Positions 36,137 to 50,000 of a stretch of 64,000 nt of DNA are shown piece after piece (the stretch's first letter is position 1; every line of letters begins with the position of its first letter). Below the pieces are notes generated by a model. It saw only the letters and a list, made by a program, of their open reading frames with translations, made no database searches and had not been told where the DNA came from. The stretch spans positions 1,412,499 through 1,476,498 of the forward strand of contig NC_091868.1 in NCBI RefSeq assembly GCF_019399895.1, read 5' to 3'. Made by a program: the position numbers and the translations under genes. This DNA is from Cardiocondyla obscurior (lineage: Eukaryota > Arthropoda > Insecta > Hymenoptera > Formicidae).

Positions 36137-37881
36137 CTAAGAACAATACAAGAATAATCGTTATCAATATTATCATTAAACATACATAAATTTTATTAAA
36201 TAACTAGAGATTATTTTAAATAATGTAATCATGCGAATAATTAATTGTAAGAATAAAATAAATGTAATGTATTTACTTGACATCCGGTCGCCGGGTCACC
36301 GAAGAACCCTTTATATCTTTGATCCTTGCAACTGAATTTCGTGTCCGGTATAATCGCGTACGCCGGGTAATCGACTCCAGGTTTTCCGCGCGTTGCACCG
36401 TATTTTAACGCCGGCAGCGGCGTTTTCGATCCCGGACGTTCGACTTCGTTCGGCGCCACGTATTCCTGACTTATAGATGCCTCGGTGGAAATCGGTAGGG
36501 TGTATCGTTCGTCTTGCAAGATATCGTCGCTCAAGTCTTCCGTGATTTCATACGTGTGCTCGGTGGTGAATGTATTAGGCGTCGAGGTTGGTTTAAATTT
36601 CTGCTGCTTAGGCTCGTCCGAGATCTCCTGAATGTAAGGGACATAGTATTCCACTTTTTCGTCCTTTAGGTGGTTCAGGTTGTAATCCGACTGTGGCGGT
36701 GATTTAATTTGAACGTCGTCATCCGCCTTGTATCGCTCGGGATCGTCCGTTATTATCAGAGGACTCGGCGTCACTTGAAATCTCGTCTCGGTAACCACTT
36801 TCGGTCGCGTGTATACTTTCGGTTTGTAAACGTCGTAGCCGATCAATTTAGGCGACGACGGCGTTAGCGTAGGTTCTTGCGACTGCGGAAAATTTTCCTG
36901 GCGCGTGTTGTGCAGAATGTTGAGGATCTCTATGAGCGTTTTGATACTGCTGTCGAGATTGTGCTTGTTCAGCGTTTCCGGAAGCCGCTCGGACAGCTGG
37001 AAGCTCTCGATCAGATTGTTTAGATTCGGTTTCCGATAAAGCGAGACGGTCGACGGCTTTGAGGACTGTTGTTGTATGCTCGCGTGGACGGGCGACGGGA
37101 TGTATCTCATCCCTTCGAATTCCTTATGGGGATAATTAATGGCCACGCTCGGCCTCGACGTGTGATCTTGATTGTAATCGTCCCGCGGGCCTCCGAGCAG
37201 CGGTTTCTTAACCACGGGCCCGGAGGATTGCGGGGGTCTCGCGGTGACATAGTATCGATTTTCTTTGTTCAGAACGTGACTGGCAGGCGTGGTGATCTCG
37301 GGATAGGTCTTTTGCGCCTGATAGAGCTGGTAGACCGGAGTCGAGTACTCGGCATAGTTAATCTTGGTGTTATACTTGACCGGCGCGAAGTAATCATTGT
37401 CGCCTCCTATGTTTCTAGGATCGTATTGCACAGACGGTATAAATTTCTTATCTTGATCAGGTAAATTGACACGGTACTTATTCCCCCCGTGCCTCGGCAC
37501 GCTAACGAGTCGAGTCAGAGAATGTTGTTGCGGTGGTTTCCGGGCCAGAGCGCTCGACAGCTCATCCGCATAATTTTGCGTCGGCGCCCCTTGGGTGCTC
37601 AGGTAATTGTTGGCGACGTAGAAAGTCATGTAGGGAATCAATCTCCGATATCTTTCCCGGAACGTCGCCAGGCTCATGTTTTCCAATAAATCCTCGCTGT
37701 CGTCCTCCGTAATAGCGCCGGTCGCGTTCGACTTCCCTAGCTCTGACGCTTCGAAGCCGCGCGCCAAGAGAACTGCAATCAGAAAAAGGTCGCTTTTTAA
37801 TACTGCTCTTCTAAACGAATTCAACGATAAAAAAATTAACGGTGCATAAATAATTTTCGATGTAAAGCTAAAACGCGCCAT
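35798..37881 (-). CDS. Secreted CPAP1-type protein with one peritrophin-A chitin-binding domain
   Basis: Two coding exons (36277 up to 37881, and 35798-36136) give about 647 residues if the ATG at 37881 is used. The intron has GTAAAT and TTCTTAG ends. A single ChtBD2 domain spans the splice site, with cysteines at about 518, 534, 540, 551, 564 and 572 (spacings 15, 5, 10, 12, 7) and the typical CDWWFNVKC end. The long region before it is Pro/Tyr/Ser/Thr-rich and disordered-looking. The C-terminus is Lys/Glu-rich. Single-domain proteins of this type bind chitin in cuticle or apical matrix. The N-terminus is uncertain: a good acceptor (TTTTTCTGATTGCAG before TTCTCTTGG) at 37772 may mean that the signal peptide begins in an unseen upstream exon. 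From memory, the Drosophila counterpart near fru would be CG14304. Confidence 0.85.
36277..37881 (-). CDS. CPAP1 gene exon: N-terminus, disordered region and first half of chitin-binding domain
   Basis: 535 codons from the ATG at 37881 to GGATGTCAA before GTAAAT. It has a hydrophobic start (SDLFLIAVLLARGFEAS), then an acidic stretch (EDDSEDLLENMSL), a conserved-looking YMTFYVANNYLSTQGAPTQN segment, and a long Pro/Tyr/Lys-rich part. It ends in the first chitin-domain cysteines (FSCKDQRYKGFFGDPATGC). The true 5' boundary may be 37772, with splicing from upstream. Confidence 0.75.
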
Positions 37882-40800
37882 ATTTAGTACCTAAGAAAAT
37901 AACGCGGGGTTGTACCGCGCGTCATAATTAAATTAATCCCCCGGGAATTTAAAATGCGAATCAAGCCTGCAGATTCGCACGAGAAACGGCATTGTCTCGT
38001 TGCGTTTTCCGATGCGTCGTCACGATTGCACGAACGACCGCGCGCGGAAGAACGCGAAAAGAGAATGAGAGATAACGCGGTATGTCTGAAACGTTCCGAC
38101 AAAGACGAATCGTGGGAAGGGAATACGGTCGAGGGTTGAAGATTGAGCGGACGATAGAGCCGGCATGGGTGGTGGAAGAAGAGGAAAGGGTGGATTGGTA
38201 CGTTTTTAGCGGTTGCGCCACTCGAACGTGCCAGCGCGAATATATCCTCCGCCGCGGAAACACCGATACATACACGCACGTACGCGCGGCGCGTCTACAC
38301 ACGCGGCTTTTATCTCTTGCTATCTTGCCGCACGTACAAAAGCGCTGGCCGGCTCTCCGAATATTTTCCTTCTAATTTAATTTCACGCGGGCGGAGCGCG
38401 CCGTACGCGTGCGTTACCTCGCACGTTTCCGAGGGGGCGGAGAACAGGGGGGGGAGAGGGGGTGTATCGCACATACGGCTATAACGATGCACGGTGGCTT
38501 TTTGAGGAGTCGATTAGAGGCGCTCGTATTTTCTATACACCGCGGATCGTCACAAAGCTCTCTTCCGATTTTTTTCTATTACACTGCGCCTCGACGTAGG
38601 CAACTCTCGCTCGGCGACGATGAAATTTATCTCGCAAGACCCCCCCGCGACGTGAATCGGGAATCAATCAAGCCTGAACTCTGCGCCGCGCAAAATGTTT
38701 TAAATATGGATGCATTATCGGGACTAACAATGGAGCCTTATTTATCTGCCGTGAAGAGTGCGGCGTTCTCCTATGGGAGCAATTGGTCTACGTCACCCCC
38801 CGCTATCTTATTCAACGTGTTATGCGCGTATTCGCGCACACGCGTATTCTGTCTGAATAATTTTATTGTATATCGTTCCATTTTCTGCCGGTACGTACGA
38901 TAACAACGATCGTCACACGTTGAACGGTAATATTTTTTTTAATTACGCATTCGCATCATGAAACGTTATATTTCCTCATACGCGGATAAGATATTAAATT
39001 AAATTAACAAAACCGGAAGCTCTTTCGCCGAGAAATATCAGTTAAAAGGAAAAGAGAATTTGCACGTATCATACATTTTTACATAACTCTCGACTTTTAT
39101 AGAAATTTCATCCCATAGAATATTCTACGAATACACCCTCCCGTTCTTTTTTAATTTGCGAGCTCTCGTCATATCGTCTGGCTGGCAATATTGCACTGCG
39201 AGAGATGCGAAGGGAGTACGAGGGATGCGAAATAGCGGAGGGAGCCGTGTGGTCCGCGCGGTGCCAGATATAAACCCGCCTCACTAGACTTGCCATGAAT
39301 TTTTATAAACCGATTATTTAGCGTCGATGTAACAAAGTGCAGCGCGCTCGCCAAAAGAGCGCCGCGGCGGCGCACATCAAAGGGACCCCGTGCATCCCGG
39401 CCGCATATTTCCCGCTCTTGCTCTCTATCCATCTTCATCTTTGTCTCTTTCTCCCTCTCGAATTACACACAGTTATATACACCGGTCCCGACCTGGAAAT
39501 CCAATTCGATTCTGCATGAAATGAGTCTGGAAACTCTGCTTGCGTTGCGGCGCGGCGCGGCGCGGCGCGGCACAGCACGGCCGCGGAGCACGGCTCGGCG
39601 CGCTTTATTAATCCTGTCAGCGCGAAACGTGATTGAAAAATTCGCGAGACACGTATGCTCGATCTAAGAGGGGCTCGTCTTGGAAATTTTCAAAGCGACA
39701 TACGCCCGCGAAATGCATTTTCTATGTCTACACACAAAGCGACACGGAGACGTTGAATTTTTCGCTCAAATTTGCCTCGAGATATTTAAGCCTGAATCAA
39801 AGGAAATATCATCTGTCTTCCGTCAAACGAATCAGCCATGTCGAGGGAAATATCCATGGAATATCTCGTCGCGTTGTCTACCTCGTTCCGTTGTTCCAGG
39901 TCGAAAAGAGAATTATCGTCGAAAAAACTGAAGCGTATCAATTTGAAAACCCCCGGTAAAAATGGCATAAAAAATATATTACGTCGACGCACGGAGTTTT
40001 GTTACAAGACGGATCTTGTTTTGCGATAAAGCAGTCGAACGGCGCGACAAAAACTTATTAATTTTACTGTTCGTCACAATGAAAAACAATTATCTTTAAA
40101 TTGGATCCAAGCCAAACGGAAGCGACGCCCGATGCTCCTTTCTTCTCAAGTCATCGGCGATAGTTTCCCCGCCCTGGGTGCTTCCTCTCTCTCCGTTTGA
40201 CCCCGCGACGACGTTCGCCCGGACCGACGAAATTCTAACTCGAGCTCCGTGTTGTGCAACGCCCGTGATATCATATGAAAGTACGATCGCGCCAGATCCC
40301 GCGCCGATTTGTCGATAGGTAACCCGATACGGAATATTAATTGGCATGTATTGGTCTCTCGGATTACGTTATTTCGAACGCGCGTGACTTGGATGCTTGA
40401 CGGATGCGACGTGAGGGAGAGAACCGCGAAACGCAGACGCGGCTGGAATATGTACGCCGCATTGTTCTCGGTTAAGCCTTTCGCTATTCAAAATGCCGGG
40501 ACGAGGCGATATCGAATATTACGTAGAAAAATACTAGAATTTAATTACGCAAGAATCCATACTTCTCTTCCTTTCTTCCGCGCGTGTAATATTTCATTAA
40601 TTTCCAATGAATTACGCCTGCGAACTTCGACGTGATCCGGGAGATAAACGTGTATGTTTTCGCGGCGATGCAGTTTTCAGCAATAATGAACACGCGCAAC
40701 CCTTGCTCGTCACTCTCGTTCGGTACGCTCGCGACATTCGTAATGTGGAACGCTGCATTCAGCGAAAACTAACAGCTACGAATAATTAATACCGGCAGTA

Positions 40801-41040
40801 CGCTTCCCGAGCAGCAACTCTCAATCGCGCGTGGCCGAAATTATTGCGAGCGTCACTTTATTTATTGCACGAACGCGAGACGCGAAGGGCCTACCGGAGC
40901 GGTGGCCGTACGCGCTAGAAAATAAAACCATTTTTCATCCCTCGAAATTCTCAATGAGTGAAATATCGCGACTCGCGTTGTTCACTGACATTAATAAACC
41001 TATCGTTCTTCGATTTAACTTTGTATTTTTTTTCTCTTCT
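37882..41040. other. 5' flank of the chitin-binding gene and non-coding CpG-rich DNA
   Basis: The first few hundred bases should contain the promoter, and perhaps the true first exon, of the minus-strand chitin-binding gene; no TATA box is clear. Beyond this I see only shadow frames and a GCGGC repeat at 39546-39572. Confidence 0.45.
39546..39572. repeat. GCGGC pentanucleotide tandem
   Basis: About five copies of a GCGGC unit in a GC-rich block. Confidence 0.8.
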
Positions 41041-44000
41041 TTTTTTTTTTCCGTGCAGCTACCTTGCGTCGCGTACATAAATCTCCCTCGCTCTTCCTTC
41101 GACTCGGGGTGCAAGGCGACGCTGCCTCGGAATAATACGGTAACGTATTTATAAATTCACGCGTAAGCTACCGAAGCCAGTTTCGCATTAACATACGTAC
41201 CGCCGTGCTAAGCGTGCAAGGCACGGCGCGAGCTTTTGGTTTACGGTTGACCCCGCAAGCGGTAACGCAAGGGGGCTTTCTGGAAATTTAGAAAAGGCGC
41301 GTGGGCGTTGCTGGGTCGCATTTTGCACGTCATTTAATTAAAGCCGGAAAACGAGCCGCATAATGACACTCGGGCGCGCGCGAGGGCTCCGTCGCGTTTC
41401 GACGCCGCAGGCCAGGCTGCCTTGCCAGAGTCGAGCGATTCGACCGGAGAATTCTGCGGATGCAGATACCGGCGGTTCAGGGCGGTCTTCTCCGCCACCG
41501 CATTGCGCTGCGGTCGGTTGTAACCGGCGCTCGGACCTTAAGGGGATACAAAGCGTGTGAAATTGGACGGAACAAGAACGGCTGGAAATGTAAGTTGGAA
41601 TAGGAAATGCCGTATATCATCGCGATGCCTCGCGGCGTGGTATGCGGAAGTCGGAGCGCCGGAGATGGCGAGAGGCCGATTTCTACTACGGGGAGTTAAG
41701 TTAATAAAGAGCTCATGGGTGTCATTAGAAATAGAATAGGAAATTTTTGAGAATCTCGAAGCACTTCCTTCCCTGTGAAAGTTCTGCTTTGGAAAAGAAA
41801 AAAATATAAATCAAAAAACAAAAAAGAAATCTTTGAAATTTTAATAATTCATTAATCGAGATAAATTTTAACGTTTCGAAGTAACTTCTAGTCGCGAGGC
41901 GTTCGCGTACGATCGCGAAATAATAGTGTGAAATCGAGATATGTTCTCACTTCGGGCGAAATAAATTTGCAGCTTTGATTCGAGCGGAAAAGAAAGGATG
42001 AGCCCGGATACGGGAAACTATCGAAGGAAAAGTGTTCGTAACAACGCCGACGTTGAAGAAAAGGGAGCAAATACGCGATCCATTATCGTTCGTGTGCCTC
42101 GGGTACATTGTATTAATCTTCGTTTGCCTGCCTTTCGCTAGTGCATTGTTCGTCTATACAATCGAGCGAAATCAATCGATTCAGGGGAAACGCCTCTGCT
42201 TTCCCCTCGAGGATCGGGATACCGGTCAAAGACCGATTCGCTGTTGCGTTGCAAATGCAGCTACCCCGAAGAATAGTAATAGGTCGCATGTGTCGCTAAT
42301 GAACTCCCTGAATGGCTGCGTGCACGTTTACATTGTATACTATAAACTACGTCGCGAGACACGGGTTCAGGTTGGAGCATTAAATTCATTAACCCAAGTC
42401 TACCTGAAAATCTTTGTGTTTGCCACGACACAAAGGAAACGTTTCAATGGACATCGCGGCGTTTCCGGGGGCGAGGGGGGGAGGGAATTCGATGTCCAGC
42501 ATCGATAGAGATTCCGGTTGTATAGAAATTGCACCGTATTGCGTGAAAAACGTTTTATCGCGCGATGAAAAAAAGTCTGTCTCGCTGCTGAAATCTAGTA
42601 CCTTTAAAAATTAGTCCCCGAGCGCGGTTTAACAAGCGTACCAGACTGCAAGATTTCGTAAAAAAGAAAAATCAAGGATTGGAACTTCAATTTGTGGCGA
42701 ATTAATAATTAAAAAAAAAAATATTCAAATATAATTATTTCAATTTAAATAGCAGGTTTGCCTGCCTTTAAAAAGATTTTATTCAGTCCTTTAAAATTTC
42801 GAAAAAATTATCTCTGCGTCTGTAAATGCGTCGGTCTAGACGGTGTCGCGTTTAATTACAAGCGGTACCATTATTTGCGAATTTTCAATTGTACCATAAC
42901 TGGTTAGAAAAATGAACGACTCCGTAATATTGTTCAAGTTCACTGAAACGTAGTAGAATCGCCTACTGTATCTACCACCGCAATTATTCGGGATTTTCGG
43001 GCAACTCGTTCATTTGGTCGAATAATTTCAACTATTCGGTCCAAGTATTCCGTAAATTTAAATCGATTTCGCGTGTTCAGTCTTATTGGCCACTGTTCAT
43101 ATAAAATTTCCACTAAAACGTTTAATAATACAATAAAGCGGCATACGCGAGAGAAAATCGGTTCTTTTGGAATAGATTTCCCTTTTTTTCCTATTAAAAA
43201 AAATTTTTTTTTTACTTTTTATTCCGACGAGGTCTTTACTCGGACGATTCGCTTATTGTTAAGGCAATTTTCCGCACATGTACATGCTATCTCGTCACGG
43301 GTAATGCAAACGTTTCATGGGCACTTGTTAGCAGCTTGGTCTGGTAGTCTAATAAACACAAATGCTAATCAGTAAATACTGATTGTCTTTCATTATTGTG
43401 GTTGATATAATTATTTTCTCGAGGGTAAATCCGCGCGTAGGGGAATAGGAATGTAGCCATTCAGATAATACCTATTTAATTAACAGTATACATCATCAAG
43501 CTGCGCAGATATCGCTCTAGGAATCAGATTAAATTTGTGGCGAGGCTCATATAAATCGTATTAAGCCCTCGACCGGCATTTTCCGCCCCCCCAGGTGTAT
43601 TTCCAATTCGTATCTATGATACACGCCCTGCTCGCTTAACCTTTCCTGATCACGTTGCCCCGACAGTTCCACTTCGCCGATCCTTTGACCTGCCGAGCAA
43701 ACCGTGATACCCCTCGTCTATCAGAATGCTTTGAAAGTCATCTCCATATCGCGTTCGCTAAAGAATTTGCGCTAGAGAAAGGCGATATACAGGGCGGAGA
43801 TAGTTTTACCACTTTGACGGCAAAACCTTCGATCGATAAGATTTTACGGAGTTTAGTTATGAAAAATTTAGGATAGCCGTGGGGCGATTTTCATAAAAGC
43901 CCGTGATTTTTTTTTTAAACAGCCGACTTTCGGCATTTAGTATTTCCGTTCTGCGATTTATTTATTACAAAGCTATCTAACGTTAATTTTATATTTATTT

Positions 44001-47000
44001 AGTCAGAGATCGGTTTATCGTGTATATAAATTTGCGGTCACTCAATAGATAAAACTATACCACCGAAGTTTCACATCGACGCGTACAGGAACCGCCCCGT
44101 GCTTTTCGATATTGGTATTCAGCATCTAACAACATTTCACCGGAAACTCTTTACACTTGAGTGAACAGTTCCCGTTTCAGCGAGGCACGACGTCGGACGT
44201 CGTCGCCTCGAGCGTTGAAATTACAAACGCAACAACGACGGCTTGTCCTCTCTTGTTACGATCTTTGGGATGACTTTCGCGCCTCGCAGACATCTCACAG
44301 GTCGGATCTAACGACTTTAACACTCGCGATGCGATCCGTTTCGTATTATCAGAATGACGGATGTACACGCTTTTCACGAAACATGAGACTAATATAAGCA
44401 TTTTGAAAAATTGCATTGTCAAGCTGCGTGTAATATCCTTCAATTTAATGTATTAAAACTAGATCTAAAACGCATGATCGATTTGTCGAATCAAATTACA
44501 AGCAAAAAAAATATAAAAAACGAAAGGTGTTTAAAGTACCATGTATAATAAGGTACAAGAGCAAATAACGCGCGCGTTCTGTAGATAATTTCTAGTTTTA
44601 CAAAATTTACGGACTTGTTTTCGGAGTACGTTGGCTCTTTACAATATCGTTAAAGTGGACAAAATGGGATGTGGCAACGGCAATTCGCGCGCGTCATGTA
44701 TTTTAAAACGGTCTCTTATGTTACCCTGACATAGCGAAGCATCTTAATTAGTAAAGGCTCATCGCAATTAATTTATATTAATGCACCCGGTCCTTTCTCC
44801 GTCTCTTACGACGATCTGAAATCCGCCGGCGGTTATAAATTACATCAACGCATTTTGCAAGGCATTCCTTTCCAAGCATGCGAGACGAAATGAGAGCTAA
44901 ATGGTTGGCGCAATTACAAGAATGAAAAAATACACATATAACAGATTAATCGTCTTGATTATCCAACACACACGCGCGCGCATACATTGCGCTCGAATCT
45001 ATTACTGTAATTAACGTGCGGTAACCTCCACATTCTAAAAGCGATCGCGAATATTTGCGCGCCGTTAAGTAAGAATACATGCGCGAGAAGCGGCAACTAA
45101 ACACGCGACATATTTCAGAGACGGGAGACGTGTTACTTTTTAATTACATTTCGCCGTTAAGTGTTTTAATTTTCACGGCACGACGAGAGGCCCACTTCTC
45201 GCCTCGAGCCGTCGCTACGAATTCGCGCGGAAAAACGCCCCGCGGAATGACAAAATTAATTACTCGGGGGGGCATATCTCATTCGTCGAAATTTCGATTT
45301 ATGTTCCCGGCCGCGTACCGTATTGCTCGCATTCGAGTCCGGGCACGTCGGGCCGGCATCCCCCGGTTGCGCATCTCGCGAGAATTGATACTCCGTTCGA
45401 TCTGTTTGCGACGAGACAACAGACGCGAGGAGGAAACCTCCCGCCGATCGCGCGCCCTCCTCCCATCTCGTTTACTGAACATAGATATTCATAGTGTCGG
45501 ACGGGCGCGCAAAAGCTCCGCGCTGAAATCTCTGCGGTGCGGAATAACGAAAGCTCGGAGTGCGAGAGGGCGCGATGGACCGCGGGGGAAGTCTACTTAG
45601 CCAGCGAGATTTTTTTTTTTTATCTTGCCGCGGATACTTTTACGGTCACGGTACTTCGCACGTCGTCGTTTCTGTACGCATCGATTATTAATTCGAAGTC
45701 GCGCGACGGGGACACCTTTCTCTCCGGGACTCTCCTCCGCATGCTAGTCTCGGCTCTATCAATCATATCTCTTCAACCCACCCGTGTTTCTCTTATTTAC
45801 CACGCCGCGTCTCGGGGACCGTCTTGGTTACGTGCTCTCGATGCACCCGCAATACAACCCGGGGCCACCGCCGCTTCCGTGCTCGCTTCAATACGCTCTC
45901 AAAATCCTCGGATGGGTATTACGCTAAGTACATTAGTCGTCGCCTCTCTATTCGAACTTCGTTCCGCCGACGTTCGTACGTACTTGGTTACGGTTGACGC
46001 GACGCGAGCGATAAAGGCTGCTGCTGGAACCATCAGTGAATATGACACCGGAACGACGCGAAAGAAAACAGGCACAGAGACCGATATCCCCCTTGTTTTG
46101 CGATAATGTTCGCCGAATGCTTTTGCTATTAAACCGCGTCTCTTGACTCGTAAATTATTTTCACCGCGCGGTGAAATGATATGCACTTTTAAAAGGGTGC
46201 TTTCGCGAATAAGAATTTGGCGCAAAAATTTGTTCGACTCGGCACCGTGTCCTGCACGCTCGCGCGTAATGCGTGCGGTATAAAGAAACGAAAACGCATT
46301 TGAACAATTTTATATCTGTACACGTGTGTTCAGCATTGTGCGTGCGGGCGAATAAATGGGGATGTTTTAATATTTAACTCTTTCACCATTTCGATATTTA
46401 AATGCATGGACAGATAAACAATTAAATATTGGAAGGAGGAGAGAAAAAACAATTATATCTTTTCTCTTGTCTCTGTATTGTTATCGAGAGATAAAAGATT
46501 AATTCTATCGGAAATTATACATATGCTAATCGACCAATTTAATTGATTTAACCAGATACGTGTAACAAATTTGTTGAATGTCGCATATATTAATTATCTC
46601 CCTTTTTAGAAATAATTATGAGCGTTTAATAAAGAGTTAATATCAAGTTTGTTAAAAAAAAAAAAAAAAAATACTCGACGCGAATGCGAGGCAAATAAGA
46701 AAAATTTAAAGAATATGACCGACGCGATAATTAGCACGCCGCAAGACGATTCATATTAGTATACAAATTTGTGCGAATATCAACCAATCACTAGGCCTAT
46801 CTTTAGTTTATAATTCCATTAAACATTTTCGAATAGTCTTTGTTCTTTACTAGGATTTCAATTAGCCGCGATATTAATTATACACAGGAATTATGTGAAT
46901 AATAATTTGACGATTTTGATTATATAACGCATTAACTGTTCATAGCAAAATCCGATTTGAAACCCCTGCCTATATTGTATTATCAATTTATCTGAAAATT

Positions 47001-50000
47001 TGCCTGTGTACCATGATGAACGCTATTAAATTTATAACTAATATTCGGATTTATGAAACAAATCGAGCGATCTTTTTTTGCTCATTTAAATATCGGAAGT
47101 CTGTTGGGCACTTTTTTTTTCACGAGTTTACAGTTTCTCGCAAGTGTATAAATTACCGCTCTTTTTTTTTTCTTTTTTTTTTATACCGTTATAAAAATAT
47201 TCTTTGGCTGTCATGTGTTAATCAAATGAGATTTGTTTGACACGGGCATCGCGCACGCGGCGTATCGAGAAAGTCGAAACACTCGCGCGTCGTCTCGCCA
47301 CTTTATCACTTATGGGTGTAGCACACAAACCTGCTGGAGAAAGCGACGACCAGTTTGTGTGTACGGTCGTGGTCCGTGGATTTTACGGCACCCGTCGTAT
47401 CGTTGGCTTTTCAAGCGGGCTGTATTTTTCTCCCCGTGTCGCTCGATTTTTACGACGATAGCCAATCGCGAGTGTTGGATTACATCACTTCCTCGTTATT
47501 ATTTCTTTTTTTTTTTTACCCGCGACATCGTTCAATAACGCATTAACGCGCCGACAAAATGACTTATTCGTATTCTTAGCGTGAAATCGTGGATTTTCAG
47601 CTTCTCAGACTCGCTGAGGGGTTTTTTTTCTTTTTTTTATTTGCAAAGAAAACCTTGCGAAACTCGCAGAATTGATGGTCAATAAAATCAAACGCCACGG
47701 TATAAAATATTAAAGTATTAATAGTTGAAAATACGAAATTGCATTTACTCGCTATTAAACAAACCGCGCATTTTCTACGTGCAGTCTCGTGGAGATTGCC
47801 AATTAATTATACTCACATACCCGTTAGGAGTAGCTAATTAGCACCTTCCGTTAAACTTCTTTGTCATTCCCTAGCTCGTTATACATTCTCATAAACCCTC
47901 GAGTTGTCGTTTCGTATTATTTTCCTGGATAGTGTTTTATGAATCGTTATTTCATCTTCGGACTAGCGATCTCGTATAAAAATCCCAGAAGTGTACACGT
48001 TCGATTCGTCAGGAAACTTTCGCAATTAAATCGAGTTCGCGAGGGAAACATAAAAAATATATTCGCGAACGGCGTAGGGCCCAAGATCTTTTCGCGGAAG
48101 ATCCACTCCGATTTCCAAACTCACGATTTTGTAAAAGACGAGCGCGTACTAATGGACGCTTCTTCGGTAAATTCCTGTCGTCGCGCGTCGTTTGTTCTCC
48201 CGATAAATTTGATTTGTCGGAGGGAAGAGTGCACGGGTGCTCGGGCGGGTGTCACGTGCGCTTAAAGCATTCGTCTTTCAACGCGCAGTCACGAAGATCG
48301 TCATACGGCTACAGCGTTTTACGTGAGATTGCCGCTGCAATCTTTCTCGTTCTACGAATTTACGTTCCCTTTTTTTTTTCCGTTAACAAACGGCGAATTT
48401 TTCATTTCCGCGCGTCTTCGCGCGGTAAGTGATTATAAAATACCCGGCGAGAAGTGTATCGGGCCTGTCTGCCCCGATGCCGCCGTATAATGGATCGAAT
48501 TGGCGCGCGTAGCGCGTGCACACGGAAATCACGTACCGCCGGGCCGGAGGTGCACGTTGAGAGCCGAGAAAACACGCGTCTCGCCGCGCGCATACGTATT
48601 CGACTGCAGATTGAACGTAAGAAAAATTATGTTACCGCGCCCCCGACTCCGGCGTCGACAAGCGCGCGTCGGAATTAGCGCTTCTCCTTCTGGGGCACGT
48701 TGCGGAATATAAACTCCACGTCGAGAATTCTTTTTTTTTTTTTCTATTTTTTTAGTTTCAGTCACTGCGTTTGTATCTCGGACTTAATTTCGCCGGTATT
48801 TATTTATTCATTATTTTACGAGCAAAGTGAGGAAAGGGACGCGCGAGCTCGGGAAAAGAATAATTGATCGATTCGCTGGATTATTATCGAGATTTCCGCG
48901 TACGGCGAACGAGAGATAGAAGGGAAAATAAAAAAAAAAGAGAAAAAAGAGAGATGCCGACCGGTAGGCGTCACTCGATCGGATAAGCAGCGATGTCGAC
49001 GGTCGGGAAAAACTTGGACGGTGTGAATAATTGAAGTTTTCCAGAACGATAGGTTAACGTTGTAAACAGGCCGCGGAATGTAAACAGGCGCTATGGAGAT
49101 TCGCCTATGGAGACGACGTCGTCGTCTGGGTAAACATCGTCACGTCTCGTCCCGGGCAAGTTTTTGATGATGTCTTGCGGGGAAAATGCAAAGTAGGCTC
49201 TGTCGTCTGACGCGCGGGAAAGAAAAAGCTGTTTAACACGTCGAAAAACCCCATGGAAGACCTAGCAATCTTTCCACGGCGGATCAGAACGTCATTAGAG
49301 TTCATTGAGTTTTCGAAAAGATTCAAGAGCCGGTGGGAACTGACGGCGGTAGGCAGAGAGGCAAGGTAAACACGGAAATTTTACCGCGCGTACACGTGAG
49401 AGTAATCGCACGCACATCCGGCTTGAAGAAAATCATGTGAACCCGATCGGTGAATTTATCTCGCTGACTAGGCAAGCAATTATCAACGGGGAAAAATGGG
49501 AGCGGTATTATCGGGCGCATGCTTAATTACCGCCAACGCTGAATGGGGCTCGCAATCGAACGATATTACGTAAAATCGGGGAGTGAGGTAACCGGGTAAT
49601 TAATTACTTAACTCTTTCGCCATGAGTTTGTGGGAATTTTCGTCTTTGTGACGCGCCGCCGTGTAAGAGTTACTCGTAATAAATTTTTCATCGAATTTTT
49701 ACACCCGGAGGGAACGATCGATTCCCCTAATATCGAACAAACGGTGTTTACAGCTGGGGCGGGGAGAAGAGGGTTTCCTGATATTTCGTTAGCCTCGGTG
49801 CGTATTACATCTCGCATTTTGTTTTCCCTCTACCGGTTGCCGTGTTTTTCGCAACGAGGTTGTATGCTCGGATGCGTAACTTTCGCGAAACTGAGCCCGC
49901 GGCAGAAAAGCGTAATGAAATATGAACTCGGGGATCGAGTTGATATCCCCTCTCTCCCTCCCTTCCACCCCCGCCGCGCGCGCGGCAAGGGTATCACGAT

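Noticed and set aside
45079..46106. Open frames of 173 and 189 codons on the plus strand
   Set aside because: Arg/Ser-rich in GC-rich DNA, no motif, no matching splice context, and the minus strand is also partly open.
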